From contig CM043959.1 in assembly GCA_014529385.2 (NCBI GenBank), forward strand, positions 11,310,809 to 11,374,808: a stretch of 64,000 nt of DNA, given 5' to 3'. The notes beneath the pieces were generated by a model. The model was not told where the DNA came from and did no database searches. It saw only the letters and a list, made by a program, of their open reading frames with translations. A program made the translations under genes and the position numbers. This DNA comes from Adiantum capillus-veneris (taxonomy: Eukaryota > Streptophyta > Polypodiopsida > Polypodiales > Pteridaceae). How positions within the stretch are numbered: position 1 is the first letter of the stretch; each line of letters starts with the position of its first letter. Below are positions 47,036-58,696 of this stretch, piece after piece.

Positions 47036-48369
47036 GATCTTTGCCTTCATGGCTCGACATTAGTTCTATCATACGTAAGCTCTCAATTTCCTTCTTCCTA
47101 GTTGCTTGCATGTATTATTTGACTTCTTGTACTTCCACAAGACTCCTACCATTCAGGTAGTAGAACTTTAGAGGGTGATTGCTTTGTAGGGTCTTGAGTG
47201 AATCCAAGGGGTAGGATATCAACATGACCACTCTTGGGGAGTATAAGGTCTACATGAGATGTGAAAGGCAAATCTACCTCCCTGTTGCCTTCATTTACTT
47301 CACTAGTTGTTTGTAAGCTCCGAACAAGTGGCTCGACTAATGGTTTCCATTAGGCAACTAAACACACTAGCACTCGGTTGTGAGTATGTACATTCTGGTT
47401 TGGGTCGCACTACATTGGGTATCCCAGCCTATGCTTGAAACCTAACGTGGGTGGATAATGGCTTCCCACATAATTTAAGACACTCTCTAATTGCTTCAAC
47501 TCTAATACTCATCCAGAGCATAAGTACATGTGATATCAATATCTTACAAGCGTAGGTAAGCACTCAAAACACTTTTTTTTAACTTTTCTTTTTGTGTTTT
47601 GTTGTTTCGGTTTGTTAGTCGTTTTCTTATGTTTTCTCTTTTTTTGTCACTCGCTATGCAGATTAGGGCATGCAATAGCTGAAAACAAGTATATCGCTTA
47701 GAGGATCTTGGTGCACTTTACAAACATGGTTTTTGACCTCATGAGGTGCCTGTGACCTTCGAAACAAGCATTTCCTACCTAGCCAAGTGGATGGAAGTGA
47801 AAGTTGAAGGGAGGCTTGTGGAGGGAAAGGTGAAGCCTTTATCCCACATGCCCCATTCCCCCCTTCAAGGAGTAGGGTATATATGTAAAGCCAAGCATAA
47901 CTACTATCAAAAGATTAAGACCAAGACCAAGACCGTGCTTGTGCTTGAGATCAGAGGCGGGGGACTATTGGGGCTATGGCTATGGCAACCTAGTGGCAAA
48001 TTGTGTGCAGGCAGATTGGGAGGGCATGTATGTATGAATTGTGGAATTGATGTTGAAGTTGTGGGTTTGTGATGTTCAATGGTGAAAGGAGAGGCCCTTG
48101 TCTTCATATGCATTGGTCGGCGTGTGCTGTAAATCCATGCTTTGGTAGGGTTTTTCTCCTATGTGACATAGTCTCTTGGGTGGGCGACGGCTAGTAAATT
48201 CCCAAGGGGACTACTCTTGTTGGACTTGTGGTGTTTCAAAGGGATTCTCCAAAGCTGTTTTGGTTCTTGTAGTGCTCTTTCAATGCTCTTGGGTGACATA
48301 ACTATAGAGGTGTTCCAGTTTGCTTGTTTCCCAACATTGTTTTGGTGCCCCCACGGAGGATCTTCTTCA
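47036..48369 (+). other. Region between gypsy integrase and gag remnant
   Basis: Probably the 3' end and LTR of the old gypsy element, with T-rich sequence at 47570-47650. A 108-residue open frame at 47746-48072 shows no domain I recognise (a Lys/Thr repeat in the middle) and is not supported as a gene. No LTR pair could be delimited. Confidence 0.4.
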
Positions 48370-48513
48370 AGTGACCTTCAATTGACAGCTTTGATGGCTA
48401 TGGTGACAAAGTTTCCAAGGTTCTATGGTCATGTAGGTGAGGACGCTGATGCATTCATTGAGAAGATGGAGTCTTCTTGTTTGATGGCAAATAAGGAAGA
48501 TCCAATGATTATG
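48370..48513 (+). pseudogene. Gypsy gag remnant, left part
   Basis: MVTKFPRFYGHVGEDADAF is the start of a retrotransposon gag domain. Cut at 48513 by the copia insertion; the remainder continues at 53081 after one copy of the TTATG duplication. Confidence 0.8.
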
Positions 48514-48738
48514 TGTTACCATATACATGTGGTAGTGATGTGTGTGAACACACTAGGACCGCCGGGGCATTTTTTCCCTCTTTAGGAGGTTTTTCCCCCC
48601 GTGCATTGTATATACGCCCATCACTCTAGGGCTAACTATCTTTCCATTGCACACTAAGTAACACACTCTCTATTGTGTGCCTTGAGCTTCCTTCGTCTTC
48701 TCCAAGCTGTGTGTTTCTCTGCAACCCTAATTCCAACA
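48514..48738 (+). repeat. Copia 5' LTR
   Basis: 225 bp, TGTTACC to CCAACA. Short LTR; holds a TATATACG TATA-like word near 48608. Confidence 0.95.
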
Positions 48739-49093
48739 ATTGGTATCAGAGCAGGTCACGTCCTCCCGGGCTTAGTCGCCAGCTGCTCCAGCACATGCCT
48801 GCTCACTTTCTCCGATTTCAGTGAGCTTTGGCGAGCGTTCGCAGGTCGACAAATATTTTGGGAGAACTCTAAGAGCTCGGTCTGCTCAGAATTTTGATTT
48901 GGGCTCATTTCGGCCTCCGTTTCGGCAGTACTGCACAGGCTATTTCGTCATTTTGTGCAGATTTTTTGTCAGTGCCGTTTTCTGCATAACAGGTGCCTTA
49001 TAGTCTTCTACGGTTTGTGCTATATAGCACAAGTTGTTCCCGCTCCATTTCTCCTATTTTCGGGCAGTTTTCACATCAGGTGCAGCATTTACC

Positions 49094-52000
49094 ATGGCTG
49101 ACAACAACAACACAGATGTGTTCAGGATGTTTGCTGCTGAGGACAGGTTGGATGGGGACAACTACCCTATGTGGGCTTATATGATGCAACATGTTCTTGT
49201 GTCAAAAGGTGTCTGGAACATTGTGCAGGGCATTGATGTACGTCCTGGTTCTGAAGATGTAGGCGATGTTGAGGATGTTGCGGGTCTTGCTGCAAGGATT
49301 GCAGCTGTTAGAGTTGTTTGGCCTACGGCAGAACAAGCTCGTTGGGATGTTAAGGATGCGCAGGCTCATGCATTGATTGCGTTGTCTGTGAAGCGCACCA
49401 TTATTCCTCACATCTGTTCAGCAAAATCTGCAAAACAGGCTTGGGATATTCTAGCAGGTCTTTATGCAAGCCGCAATGAGGCTAAAATTGCTTTGCTGCG
49501 TAAAGAGCTAGAGTCAAAGATTATGCATGAGGAAGATGATATGGACACTTTCCTTGCTAGTGTCAAGGATATCAATGAGCAACCCATTTCTGCAGGTGAA
49601 GTCATTTCGGACAGTTCCCTTGTGTAGACTGTTCTTGATGCCTTACCAGATTCCTACCAGACTTTTGCTAGTACTTGGAGACTGATGACCCAAGGAAATC
49701 CTGAAGTTGTCAAGTTTGATGCATTATGCACATTGCTGTTGCAAGAGTCACTTTCTAGAAAAAACAGGACTAGGCAGCGTGCAGTTGAACAGGCTTTTAT
49801 TGCTTCTCAAAGAAAGGGTGGTAGCAGTAATGCAGCCACTTCTTATGGTTCTGCTGTGAGTGGCAAAAATTCTGTTCCTAATGCTTCTGGTGGCAGCACT
49901 TCGTCTGGCAATTCTGGTGATAAGGGCAAAAAGAAGATGCGTTGCCATTATTGTAAAGCCAATGATCACTTGATCAAGTCGTGTCCTAAGTTGAAGGCCA
50001 AAGAGGCTAAGAAGAAAGAGGGTGGTTCCACTGCAAATGCTGGTTCCACTACAAATGCAGCCATTGTTGAGTCTTCTATGAAAGGAGATTGTGATGCTGA
50101 TGTTGATGCAGAATGGGCTTTTAGCGCAGAGTGCACTTACAATCCTGCTGTCCATGATGCATGCTTGTCAGTTGCTGCAGATTCACATGTGTGGTATTTC
50201 GACAGTGGTGCTACAAAGCACATTACCTCACATCGTGAATTGTTTACCTCTCTCGAGTCTGTCCCTCATGGGAATTCAGTCACTTGTGCTAACAACGCCT
50301 CTTATCCAGTTCAGGGAGTTGGAAAGATTGTGCTCACTGTTGCTAATGGCAGTTCCTTCACACTTGTTGATGCACTTTATGTACCTGGGATCAAGAAGAA
50401 TCTCTTGTCTGTATCCGCACTTGCTAGACTTGGACTTGTAGTCAAATTTGTGGATGACAGATGTACAGTTCATGATCTCAGTTTTGGTGATGAAATTGTT
50501 GCATCTGGGCTTTTGTGCCGTGGGCTGTATAAGCTCACTTTGTATGACAAGTGTGGATAAAATTTTGCAAATGCTATTGTAGATTCAAGGGCTATTTCAG
50601 ATGCAAAACTTTGGCATGCACGTTTTGGTCATCTGAATTTTGCCAGTTTGCTGCGTTTGCAGAAATCTGATATGGTTGCTTCTTTGCCGCCTCTTGAAGC
50701 ACCTGTCAAACATGTTTGTGAAGGCTGTATTCTGGGTAAAATGCAGCGTTCTAAGTTTCCAAAGGATGGTTCAGTTAGGGCCACATGCAGGTTGCAGCTT
50801 GTGCATAGTGATGTTTGTGGGCCCATGCAAACTCCGTCCTTGGGCAATTACCTGTACTTTGTGACTTTCATTGATGATTACTCCAGGCATGCATGGGTAT
50901 TTCCGCTTAAAGCGAAGTCCGAAGTTTTTATGTGCTTCAAACAATTTTTGGCTATGGCTGAAAATGTCTCAAAATGTACTATGGGCACCCTCCGTTCCGA
51001 TCGAGGGGGGGAGTATATGTCTCATGAATTTAATGCATTTCTGGCTAGTCGTGGGATAAAACACCAATGTACAGTGCCTTATACACCTCAACAAAATGGT
51101 GTTGCTGAGAGGAAAAACAGGTCACTAACGGAAATGGCACGATGTATGGTCAAAAGTCAAGCTTTGCCGCATTCTTTTTGGCTTGAGGCCATCATGTGTG
51201 CCACTTATGTACTTAACAGGTGTCCTACGAAAGCTTTGCAGTCTATTACTCCATATGAAGCATGGCATGATAGAAAACCTTCTATTGAGCACATGCGTGT
51301 TTTTGGCTGTTTGGCATATGCTTTGGTGCCACAAGTGCAGTGCAGAAAATTGGATGATAAGGCTGTCAAATGTATTTTTGTTGGTTATAGTGCTGAAAGA
51401 AAAGGTTACAGGTTGTTTCATCCGCAAACAAAACGTATTCTGGTTATGCACAACAAAAAGGCATAGATTATGAAGAGACTTTTGCTCCCACTTGTCGCAT
51501 GACTACTGTGCGTTTTCTATGTGCATTGGCAGCTCATTTTGGTTGGGATGTACATCAATCAGACATTGTTACTGCTTTCTTGAATGCTGACATATTTGAG
51601 GAAGTTTATGTAACGCAGCCTCGCGGTTTTGTCATAAAAGGACAAGAGGACAAAGTGTGCAAATGTAAGAAGGCTTTGTATGGGTTGAAGCAATCTCCTC
51701 GTGCTTGGTATGAGAAAGCTGACACTCATTTGGTTAAACGAGGCTTTCGTAACAGTCCAACAAAAAGCACATTGTATGTAAAGCGTGAGGATGATGTATT
51801 TCTCATTGTGGTTCTTTATGTTGATGATTTGCTGATCACTGGACCAAATGAGAGACATATTGCTGAATTTAAGGCTGATTTGAATACTACTTTCAAGATG
51901 AAAGATTTGGGGCTGTTGCATCATTACTTGGGTATACAGTTTAAGCAGTGTGATGGTGGTATTGCCTTGTGTCAGAAAAGTTACATAGAGACATTGCTAT

Positions 52001-52773
52001 GTAAGTTTGGACTTGAGGATTGCAAACCTATTGCCACTCCCATGGAAACAGGTTTGAAGTTGAGTCTACATGATGCTGGCGATCCTGCTGGTGTCACTCT
52101 TTACCAAACTGCTGTTGGCTGCCTCATTTATGTATGCAACACGAGGCCGGATATTCAGTTTGCAGTCTTGCAGGTCAGCAGATTTATGCATAGCCCAGGG
52201 TCTAAGCATTGGCAGGCTGTCAAGAGGATTTTCCGCTACCTTAGTGGCACTTTACATCTTGGCTTGTTTTATCCGAAGGGGGGATCATTGCCGCCAGACT
52301 TACATGCTTTTTCGGACTCAGATTGGGCTGGTTGTTTTGACACGCGAGTGTCCACAAGTGGTTTTTGTTTCATGCTTGGCATTTCATGTATATCATGGTT
52401 GAGCAAGAAGCAACCTATTGTGGCCACTTCGAGTTGTGAGGCTGAGTACAGGGCAGTCTTCACAGCTACGGTTGAGTGTGTATGGCTCAGACGTCTTATG
52501 GCTGACTTGGGTGTTGGGTAGGACACTGCCAACACTATCTACACTGACAGTCAGAGCGCATTGGCAGTTGCGAGGAACCCAGTTTTTCATGCTCACACAA
52601 AGCACATTGAGGTGCATTACCACTATGTCAGGGAGAGGCTCTCAGCAGGAGAGATCAGCTTGGCTTATGTGCCAACACAGGACAACCTTGCAAATCTTTT
52701 CACAAAGGCATTGTCTCGTGAGAAGCTTGAAGCTTTCCGCAAAGCTTTGGGCTTACTCCCCTTTGTGGACTGA
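49094..52773 (+). pseudogene. Copia gag-pol polyprotein, interrupted
   Basis: Starts at ATG 49094 (MADNNNTDVF). Gag with an UBN2-like part (LDGDNYPMWAYMMQHVL), in-frame TAG (49625-49627), zinc knuckle CHYCKANDHLIKSC (about 49943), protease WYFDSGATKHI, in-frame TAA (50558-50560). Integrase follows: zinc region HARFGHLN...CEGCILGKM, core words RSDRGGEYMSHEF and YTPQQNGVAERKNRSL. At about 51450 the integrase tail jumps directly to GIDYEETFAP of RT with a frame change, so roughly 150 residues are missing. RT continues with QSDIVTAFLNADIFEEVYV and VLYVDDLLITG; RNase H has AFSDSDWAGC, then TAG (52519-52521), then TDSQSALAVA, HTKHIEVHYHYVRE and LFTKALSREK to the stop at 52773. Apart from these breaks the frame is clean. 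Confidence 0.93.
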
Positions 52774-52848
52774 TCCTGTCCTTAGGGCATGGCATTTCCC
52801 TTTACTCATGTGCCAGCTCTCGTTCACCGCATCACTCCAGGGGGGATT

Positions 52849-53075
52849 TGTTACCATATACATGTGGTAGTGATGTGTGTGAACACACTAGGACCGCCGG
52901 GGCATTTTTTCCCTCTTTAGGAGGTTTTTTCCCCCGTGCATTGTATATACGCCCATCACTCTAGGGCTAACTATCTTTCCATTGCACACTAAGTAACACA
53001 CTCTCTATTGTGTGCCTTGAGCTTCCTTCGTCTTCTCCAAGCTGTGTGTGTTTCTCTGCAACCCTAATTCCAACA
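52849..53075 (+). repeat. Copia 3' LTR
   Basis: 227 bp, nearly identical to the 5' LTR. Confidence 0.95.
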
Positions 53076-53080
53076 TTATG

Positions 53081-53295
53081 CTCAAGATTTTGTTCTTTTG
53101 CTTGAAAGAGGATGCAAGGATATGGTATGATGAGTATGAGTTTTGGTTGAAATCATCTCAACCTCCATTGATGATGACTTATGATGCATTAAAGAAGGCA
53201 TTTCTTGAGAAGTTTAGGAAGGTAGAGGACGCAACATATGTATGGCACTCCATTGAAGAACTTGTGCAGGGTGATGGTCAAAGTGTAGATGCCTT
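53081..53295 (+). pseudogene. Gypsy gag remnant, right part
   Basis: ILFFCLKEDARIWYDEYEFW, then TYDALKKAFLEKFRKVEDAT: the rest of the retrotransposon gag domain begun at 48370. Similarity stops at about 53295, where the next LTR-like repeat begins. Confidence 0.8.
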
Positions 53296-53976
53296 TGTCA
53301 CACACACAAATTTTTCTTGGGGGGCTCACACATAGACTACACACGGCGACGCCTTTACACAAGAGAAGAGAAGAGAAGAAGGGATAGGGGAGACAACACT
53401 ACAGACGATGCAATCAAAGCTTGCTTCTTTCCCAAGTGATTGGCTATGGTGGAGCATACAAAAAAGCTCTCTCAGAGCTCTCTCTCCTTCTTTGTCCTGC
53501 CCATAGCCTCAAAAAATAGCAGGTTATAAAAACTAAAATATCTTCCAAATGGTGCAAAATTATCCTACGTACGTGAGACACAAGAATGTTTGGAACGGTC
53601 TTTTCCTTTAGCCCATTTTGGCCTTTTTTTAAACAAGAAATGAGTTTTTGAGAAAATTTTACAGAATAGGACTTTTTGGCCCTCCTCATGCAGGAAAGTT
53701 AAGCCACACACCCACTTTTCTTTTCACCACTCACCACATGGCCTTCACTTCTCAACTTGCCTTGCATTTCCTAAGAGGCTTTTCATATGAATAACCTTCT
53801 TTAAAGCACTGAATCTCTACCTTGGTACAGATAGCCCCATAAGTTATACACATCATGAAATCTTTTGTTTACACTGGGTCTTCACACATGCTTTGACATT
53901 CTGGAACACATTTGTAAGCACCGTTGATACTGCTTTCCACAATTTTTGGCATTGACACTTTTTGGGGGCACCATCA
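53296..53976 (-). repeat. LTR-like repeat, left copy
   Basis: 681 bp, TGTCACACAC to CACCATCA on plus, a diverged direct repeat of 56271-57177. A minus-strand polypurine tract (AAGGGGGTGGG, about 53988-53978) adjoins it, so it behaves as a 3' LTR of a minus-strand element. Confidence 0.7.
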
Positions 53977-56009
53977 TTGCCCACCCCCTTGTTGAGCATT
54001 CATGCTCAACCACAAGCATGTTTATTGAAACATAGCTTGCAAAACCCCTACTGAGAAAGAAAAAAGATAGCAACTAGATGTACAAAGTCTTATTCAAGGC
54101 ACCGGAAGGTTGCAACTAGGTGGATTTCCCACTCCCTTGCATCATTTTGTTCCATACACCTGGGTAAAACAACCAGCTCTGTGCCATAAACAACGCAACT
54201 CACCTCGTGGGTCAAAACTAAAGCATTGTCCACAACTATGCACTTGTAGCACATGCATAACTCACTCATTCAATGAACCTGCAAACCAAACCATAGAGCA
54301 ATAAAGGATCTCTCTAGAAAACCTCCCAGCTTCAACCTGTATCCAAAAGCTATCTCCAACCATATCGTTGGTTTGCACACCAATCTCCTCAACAAGCATA
54401 GTTGATCCTTCCTTCAATCCAAAGATGGGGATGGTTTTCACTATCTCTGCATGCATGTCCATTGTGGCTGGCAATTGCTTGCTAGCACAATCTTGCATTT
54501 GATAAGAAACAAGCCCTTGCATAACTTGTATCTTGGCTAAAGCTTTATCAACCAATACCTGTGACTCCGAATCCACATCTAACATTGGGTCATCAAAACG
54601 CCAATCAACTTCTTCATCAAGACTTGTATGATAAAAAGAGTCTACAAAAGATTCTCAACATCAATATACATTTTTGGCACCTGTGGTGGCTTGGAAGTAC
54701 AACAAAAAATGTCAAAAAGGACCTTACATAGCACAAGCCTTTCCACAAAACCTACCATAACATATCCAAGAGCATTGCTAAACACATCTCTAGCTAGTAA
54801 ATTAAGCTGCTTATTCACAATAAGAGATTTACTTATATCCATAAATTCATGAGAGTAATCCAAATATATTTTGTACCTTCTCATGCACTATAACCAATAC
54901 AACTTCTTGCACACTCTCGGGCATCTCACACATATCTGCTACATCTTTATCAACATGCATAAGATCATATTCCTCATACCCTGGGTAAGAAGAGTCTGTC
55001 TCCCAAGTAGTGCCCATATCCAAAAAGCTGATATAGCTTGACTCATTCTCCTCTTTTGTTTCTAAATTCAAAACCTTACCTATCTCTAACTCCAACTTTT
55101 TTTGTAGACCTCACATTTTGATCACAAGCACAAACCCAAAGGAACCTAATTAACCATACTTGGGCTTGAAAATACATCCACCGTCTTATTTGGAGCCACT
55201 GCATCTCTTCAACAACTGGAATCTCTATGGTCAGTAGCATAGACATAGGTACAACACTATCTTTCTACAACCAAAGAACCCTGGCTCTTCACGCATTGGT
55301 AAACTCTCTTGCACCGACTTCACCTTTCTCTCCACAATAGCAGGTGGCATAGGCACCATCGCATATGACAATCCCTGCTTCATTTGATGCATCTTCAAAA
55401 TCTTCTTTGTCTTGCCTCTTGCAAAACTCAACGCTTTTGCATATGCCACAAGTCCATTTACTTTTGAATTTGTCACGAACGTTCTCATGCAAGCAATCCA
55501 TGAACTTACTTAGCTTCAAAAAATCTACATTTTTCTCACCAGCTACCTTGATAAGTTGTTTCCAAAGGGCTTCAAATTGACTCTCAAATTCTCAAAAATT
55601 ACCGTCCGAGCTTTGCTTTAGCATATCCAGCTTTTGCTTTACCTCTTCCAACTTCATCTCGCCACAAATTTACGTCAAAAAACATCTTCCAAACTTTTCC
55701 AATTTACCTTTTCTTCAGCATGCAGCCCGTCGTACCATATCTTTGCTTTACCACAAACCAAGAGTGGAAAAACTTGACACGTACCTTCTTCTCAACAATC
55801 TACTCTCTAAAAAAAATAGTCCATAATCCTATAGCCATGTTTTGCATCTTCAACCCCAGAGAAAACTAGAAATCTTGACCACATCTCTTCAATGACACCT
55901 ACTCTTCAAACTCTATCTATCTAGCATCTTCAAAACCTGCTTCTTCTTCAACCAAGAGTAATCAACATGCTCCTCCATGAGGGCACTAGAAGATGGAAGG
56001 GGGGAAAGG

Positions 56010-56076
<67 letters not shown>

Positions 56077-56270
56077 CCTCTTTATAGCTCAGGTGAAATC
56101 ATAACACCCTGATCCTCTTGTAAAATTACATCAAACAAAAAAACTTAGATGCAAACACTCGTCTACACACACCCAAGCCCACAATCACATAAAAAGGTAC
56201 AGCTTATTGCATCTCAATTATCGTAATTGCTTCTCAATTCTCAACCACACACATGACACCTCTCTCTCTT
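53977..56270 (-). pseudogene. Gag-only (non-autonomous) LTR element, internal region
   Basis: Between the two LTR-like repeats I find gag sequence but no RT or integrase. On minus from about 55990: MEEHVDYSWLKKKQV, then FPLLVCGKAKIWYDGLHAEE and WKSLEDVF at about 55770-55690, typical of retrotransposon gag. Further frames at 55519-55231, 55095-54847, 54884-54642 and 54585-54262 are open but unrecognised; one is Cys-rich (WTCGICKSVEFC). Many shifts. A (CA)n tract lies at 56014-56074. No primer site is recognisable, so the element type (TR-GAG/LARD-like) is an inference. Confidence 0.6.
56014..56074. repeat. (CA)n microsatellite
   Basis: About 30 uninterrupted CA units. Confidence 0.97.
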
Positions 56271-57177
56271 TGTACACACAACAATTGGATCGGGGGCTCA
56301 CACACAACCTTCTCATGCCGATGCCTTTGCATAAGATAAGAGAAGAGTATAAGGATGTGAGAGACAACAATAGAGACAATGCAATTGAAGCTTGCTTCTT
56401 GGGGGAGTCACTTAATAAATATGTGACTATCACGTGAGTGTAGCAAAAGGGGTTATTAAATATTTTTTTATAAAAAACATTTTTATATGTAGAAGGGTAC
56501 CATAAAATGGAATTGGGGAAAAAATTTATATATTGAATAGGAAAAGGGTGTATTTTATGTGTCAAAATCTCATAGATAAGGAGTTTTATAAATATTCCTT
56601 GAACATACATGATATAAAAAATTTATACATAGTGATCCCCCCGAGGCTTGCTTCTTTCTCAAGTGATTGCCTATGGTGGAGCATACACAAAAAATATTTC
56701 TTAGAGATCTCTCTCCTTTGCTATCTTGCACATAGCCTCTAAACACATTAGGTTACAAAAATTGAAATATCTTCCAAATGGTGCAGAATTAACCTACGTG
56801 CGTGAGATGCAAAAATATCCAGAACGGTCTTTTCCTTTAGCTTGAATGGGCCATTTTTACAAAGAAATGAGTTCTGTAAAAATTTATAGAATAGGATGTT
56901 TTGGCGCTCCTCATGCAGGAAAGTTAAGCCACACACCCACCTTCCTTTTCACCACTCACTACATGGCCTTCGCTTCTCAGTTTTTCTTCGATGTCCTAAG
57001 AGGCTTTTATCAAATCTCTACTTTGGCCCATATAGCCCCATAAGTTATACACATCGTAAACTCTTTTATCCGCACTAGGTCTTCACAAATGCTTTGACAT
57101 TCTGGTACCTACCTGCAAACACCCTTGATACTACTTTCCACACTTTTTGGCATCAACACCTTTTGGTTGCACCAACA
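56271..57177 (-). repeat. LTR-like repeat, right copy, with MITE inside
   Basis: 907 bp including a 247-bp MITE plus 9-bp duplication; without them about 651 bp, close to the left copy. TGTACACAC to CACCAACA on plus. No target duplication with the left copy could be confirmed. Confidence 0.7.
56399..56645. mobile_element. Mutator-like MITE, copy 2 (perfect 9-bp target duplication)
   Basis: 247 bp, begins TTGGGGGAGTCACTTA and ends AGTGATCCCCCCGAG (inverted). Flanked by GCTTGCTTC on both sides (56390-56398, 56646-56654). The left LTR-like copy has the empty site at the same place. Internal similarity to copy 1 includes CTATCACGTGA, ATTGAATAGGAAAAGGGT and TTCCTTGAACA. Confidence 0.88.
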
Positions 57178-58310
57178 ATGCAAATTGAAGTCAAAATGGA
57201 ATATGGAATAGTACTTTCAAAGCATTGAGAAATTTGAAGAATGAAATGCTTTTTGTATCTCACTCACAACTCTCTTTGCCCATCAAGGATAGATCTAGCT
57301 GGTCCCTTGACTCTAGACTCTACCAAGCACTAAAACCATGTCTGGATGCTTTATTGCTAAGGTGCAACAAAATGGATAACAAAATCTTTGGAAAAAAAGG
57401 CTCTAAATACAACTTGATCACTTACCAGCTAAGGATCATTCTATGGCAATGGTGCCAATGTTAGCGGGTCACCGTGATGGACGTCTGATCATAGATATCT
57501 AGCACTAACATAATATATCAATACTTACGGAAGTGACTCGGATGGGGCATGGAGAGTTGTTGAGGGTGTCAACCTCAAGATGTGAACCTAGTAATCAAAT
57601 ATATATACCCAACAAGGTAAACCACTACTCTCTAACTAAAAAAATTGCCTATGTCCTATATCACCACTCTAGGTCGTGTCACCATTTTATCAACTAAATG
57701 GACTCAGATCTTCATGAAACTTTAAGGGAAGTTGTATTAATTCTATGGGCACAAGTTACCAAGTCTGGTGGTTATCTGACAAGGTATCAAAATCACGATC
57801 CATCATGTTCTAGGTCATGAAAAATGTAACAAAACACTATGAACATGTCAGCCTAAGATCTAATAAAACTCTTCTACAGTCAACATGTCAAAAAATAGTG
57901 ATTTAAGCACTCAAATCTGCACAGACACCTAGTCGCAAGCCACATCAAAACTTGAAATGATTCTACTTATTTGAAAGAGCAAGAGACAAGGAACACAAAG
58001 CACTTTTTGGAATCAAATTTGGATTACCAACATGAGAAAAATGGATTACAAGTTGTGTAAGAGCAGCTTCTTACAATCGTACGTATAGAGGGCTCTCAAA
58101 AGTCCCAAAGACAATGTTACAATGGTGTGTTCAAACTAAAGCTATTGAGCTTTATACCTAGGGCTTTTCAAATGGCAAACAACTGGTTTACATGGCTTTG
58201 GGCTCAGGACAAAATAATACAGCTCAGAGTGTACATATTTTGGATCAAAATTACATCAACTCAATTACAAGGATTCTAAAAAGAATAGGATATATTACAT
58301 CAAAGAAAGG
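57178..58310. other. Unassigned stretch
   Basis: No recognisable gene. A 79-residue open frame at 57225-57464 has no known motif. The sequence from about 57500 is AT-rich and looks non-coding. Confidence 0.4.
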
Positions 58311-58319
58311 GCTTCGACA

Positions 58320-58652
58320 AGGTGTGACTGACTAGAAGGTCACTGAGAAGGAGAGGAGTGAGCGCCGTTAGCTCACACTGTGTATTTTATTATCCAAAAA
58401 CTTAATAATAACTTACAAAAATTGGCTTTTATACCTTAGCCAAGGTTTTTGGTGGTCAAAACTAATAATCTAGGAGTTCTACCAAAGATGGGTAATGACA
58501 GGTTGATACAATCTGGAAGCTTGTAGCCCCGGATCATTAATTACAGAGTTTATCCGAGAAAATAGGAGTTACAATATTCCCGATTTATCAAAATAATAAG
58601 TGTTTTACAATGAGAACTCCAAAATATGGTATCCGTGTTAGCTTGTTGCTAA
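58320..58652 (-). repeat. 3' LTR of an unidentified LTR element
   Basis: On minus the LTR starts TGTTAGCAACAAG (58652) right after a polypurine tract (CGAGGAGGGGGGGAA, about 58667-58653). It contains a TATA box, GGTATAAAAGCC (about 58438-58427), and AATAAAATAC (about 58398) in promoter/poly-A order. The far end is not fixed. The matching 5' LTR must lie beyond 64000. Confidence 0.7.
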
Positions 58653-58696
58653 CATTCCCCCCCTCCTCGCCTGTGTCGTCCCTTGATACAGCTTTA

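Larger units (their letters stand above)
48514..53075 (+). mobile_element. Young Ty1/copia element with deleted IN-RT junction
   Basis: 4562 bp with LTRs 48514-48738 and 52849-53075. Target duplication TTATG at 48509-48513 and 53076-53080. Primer site TGGTATCAGAGC at 48741-48752 and polypurine tract CAGGGGGGATT at about 52838-52848. The two LTRs differ by one substitution in the T/C run and a 2-base GT indel, so insertion is recent. Removing it and one TTATG restores the host gag frame. The body carries three in-frame stops and lacks the end of integrase and start of RT, so it is not autonomous. Confidence 0.95.

Noticed and set aside
47746..48072. 108-residue plus-strand open frame
   Set aside because: No recognisable domain and biased Lys/Thr repeat; length is within chance for this composition, and it sits in decayed gypsy 3' sequence.
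48121..48513. A longer gene running into the 5' copia LTR
   Set aside because: The apparent frame crosses the LTR boundary; target duplication TTATG shows it is an interrupted gypsy gag.
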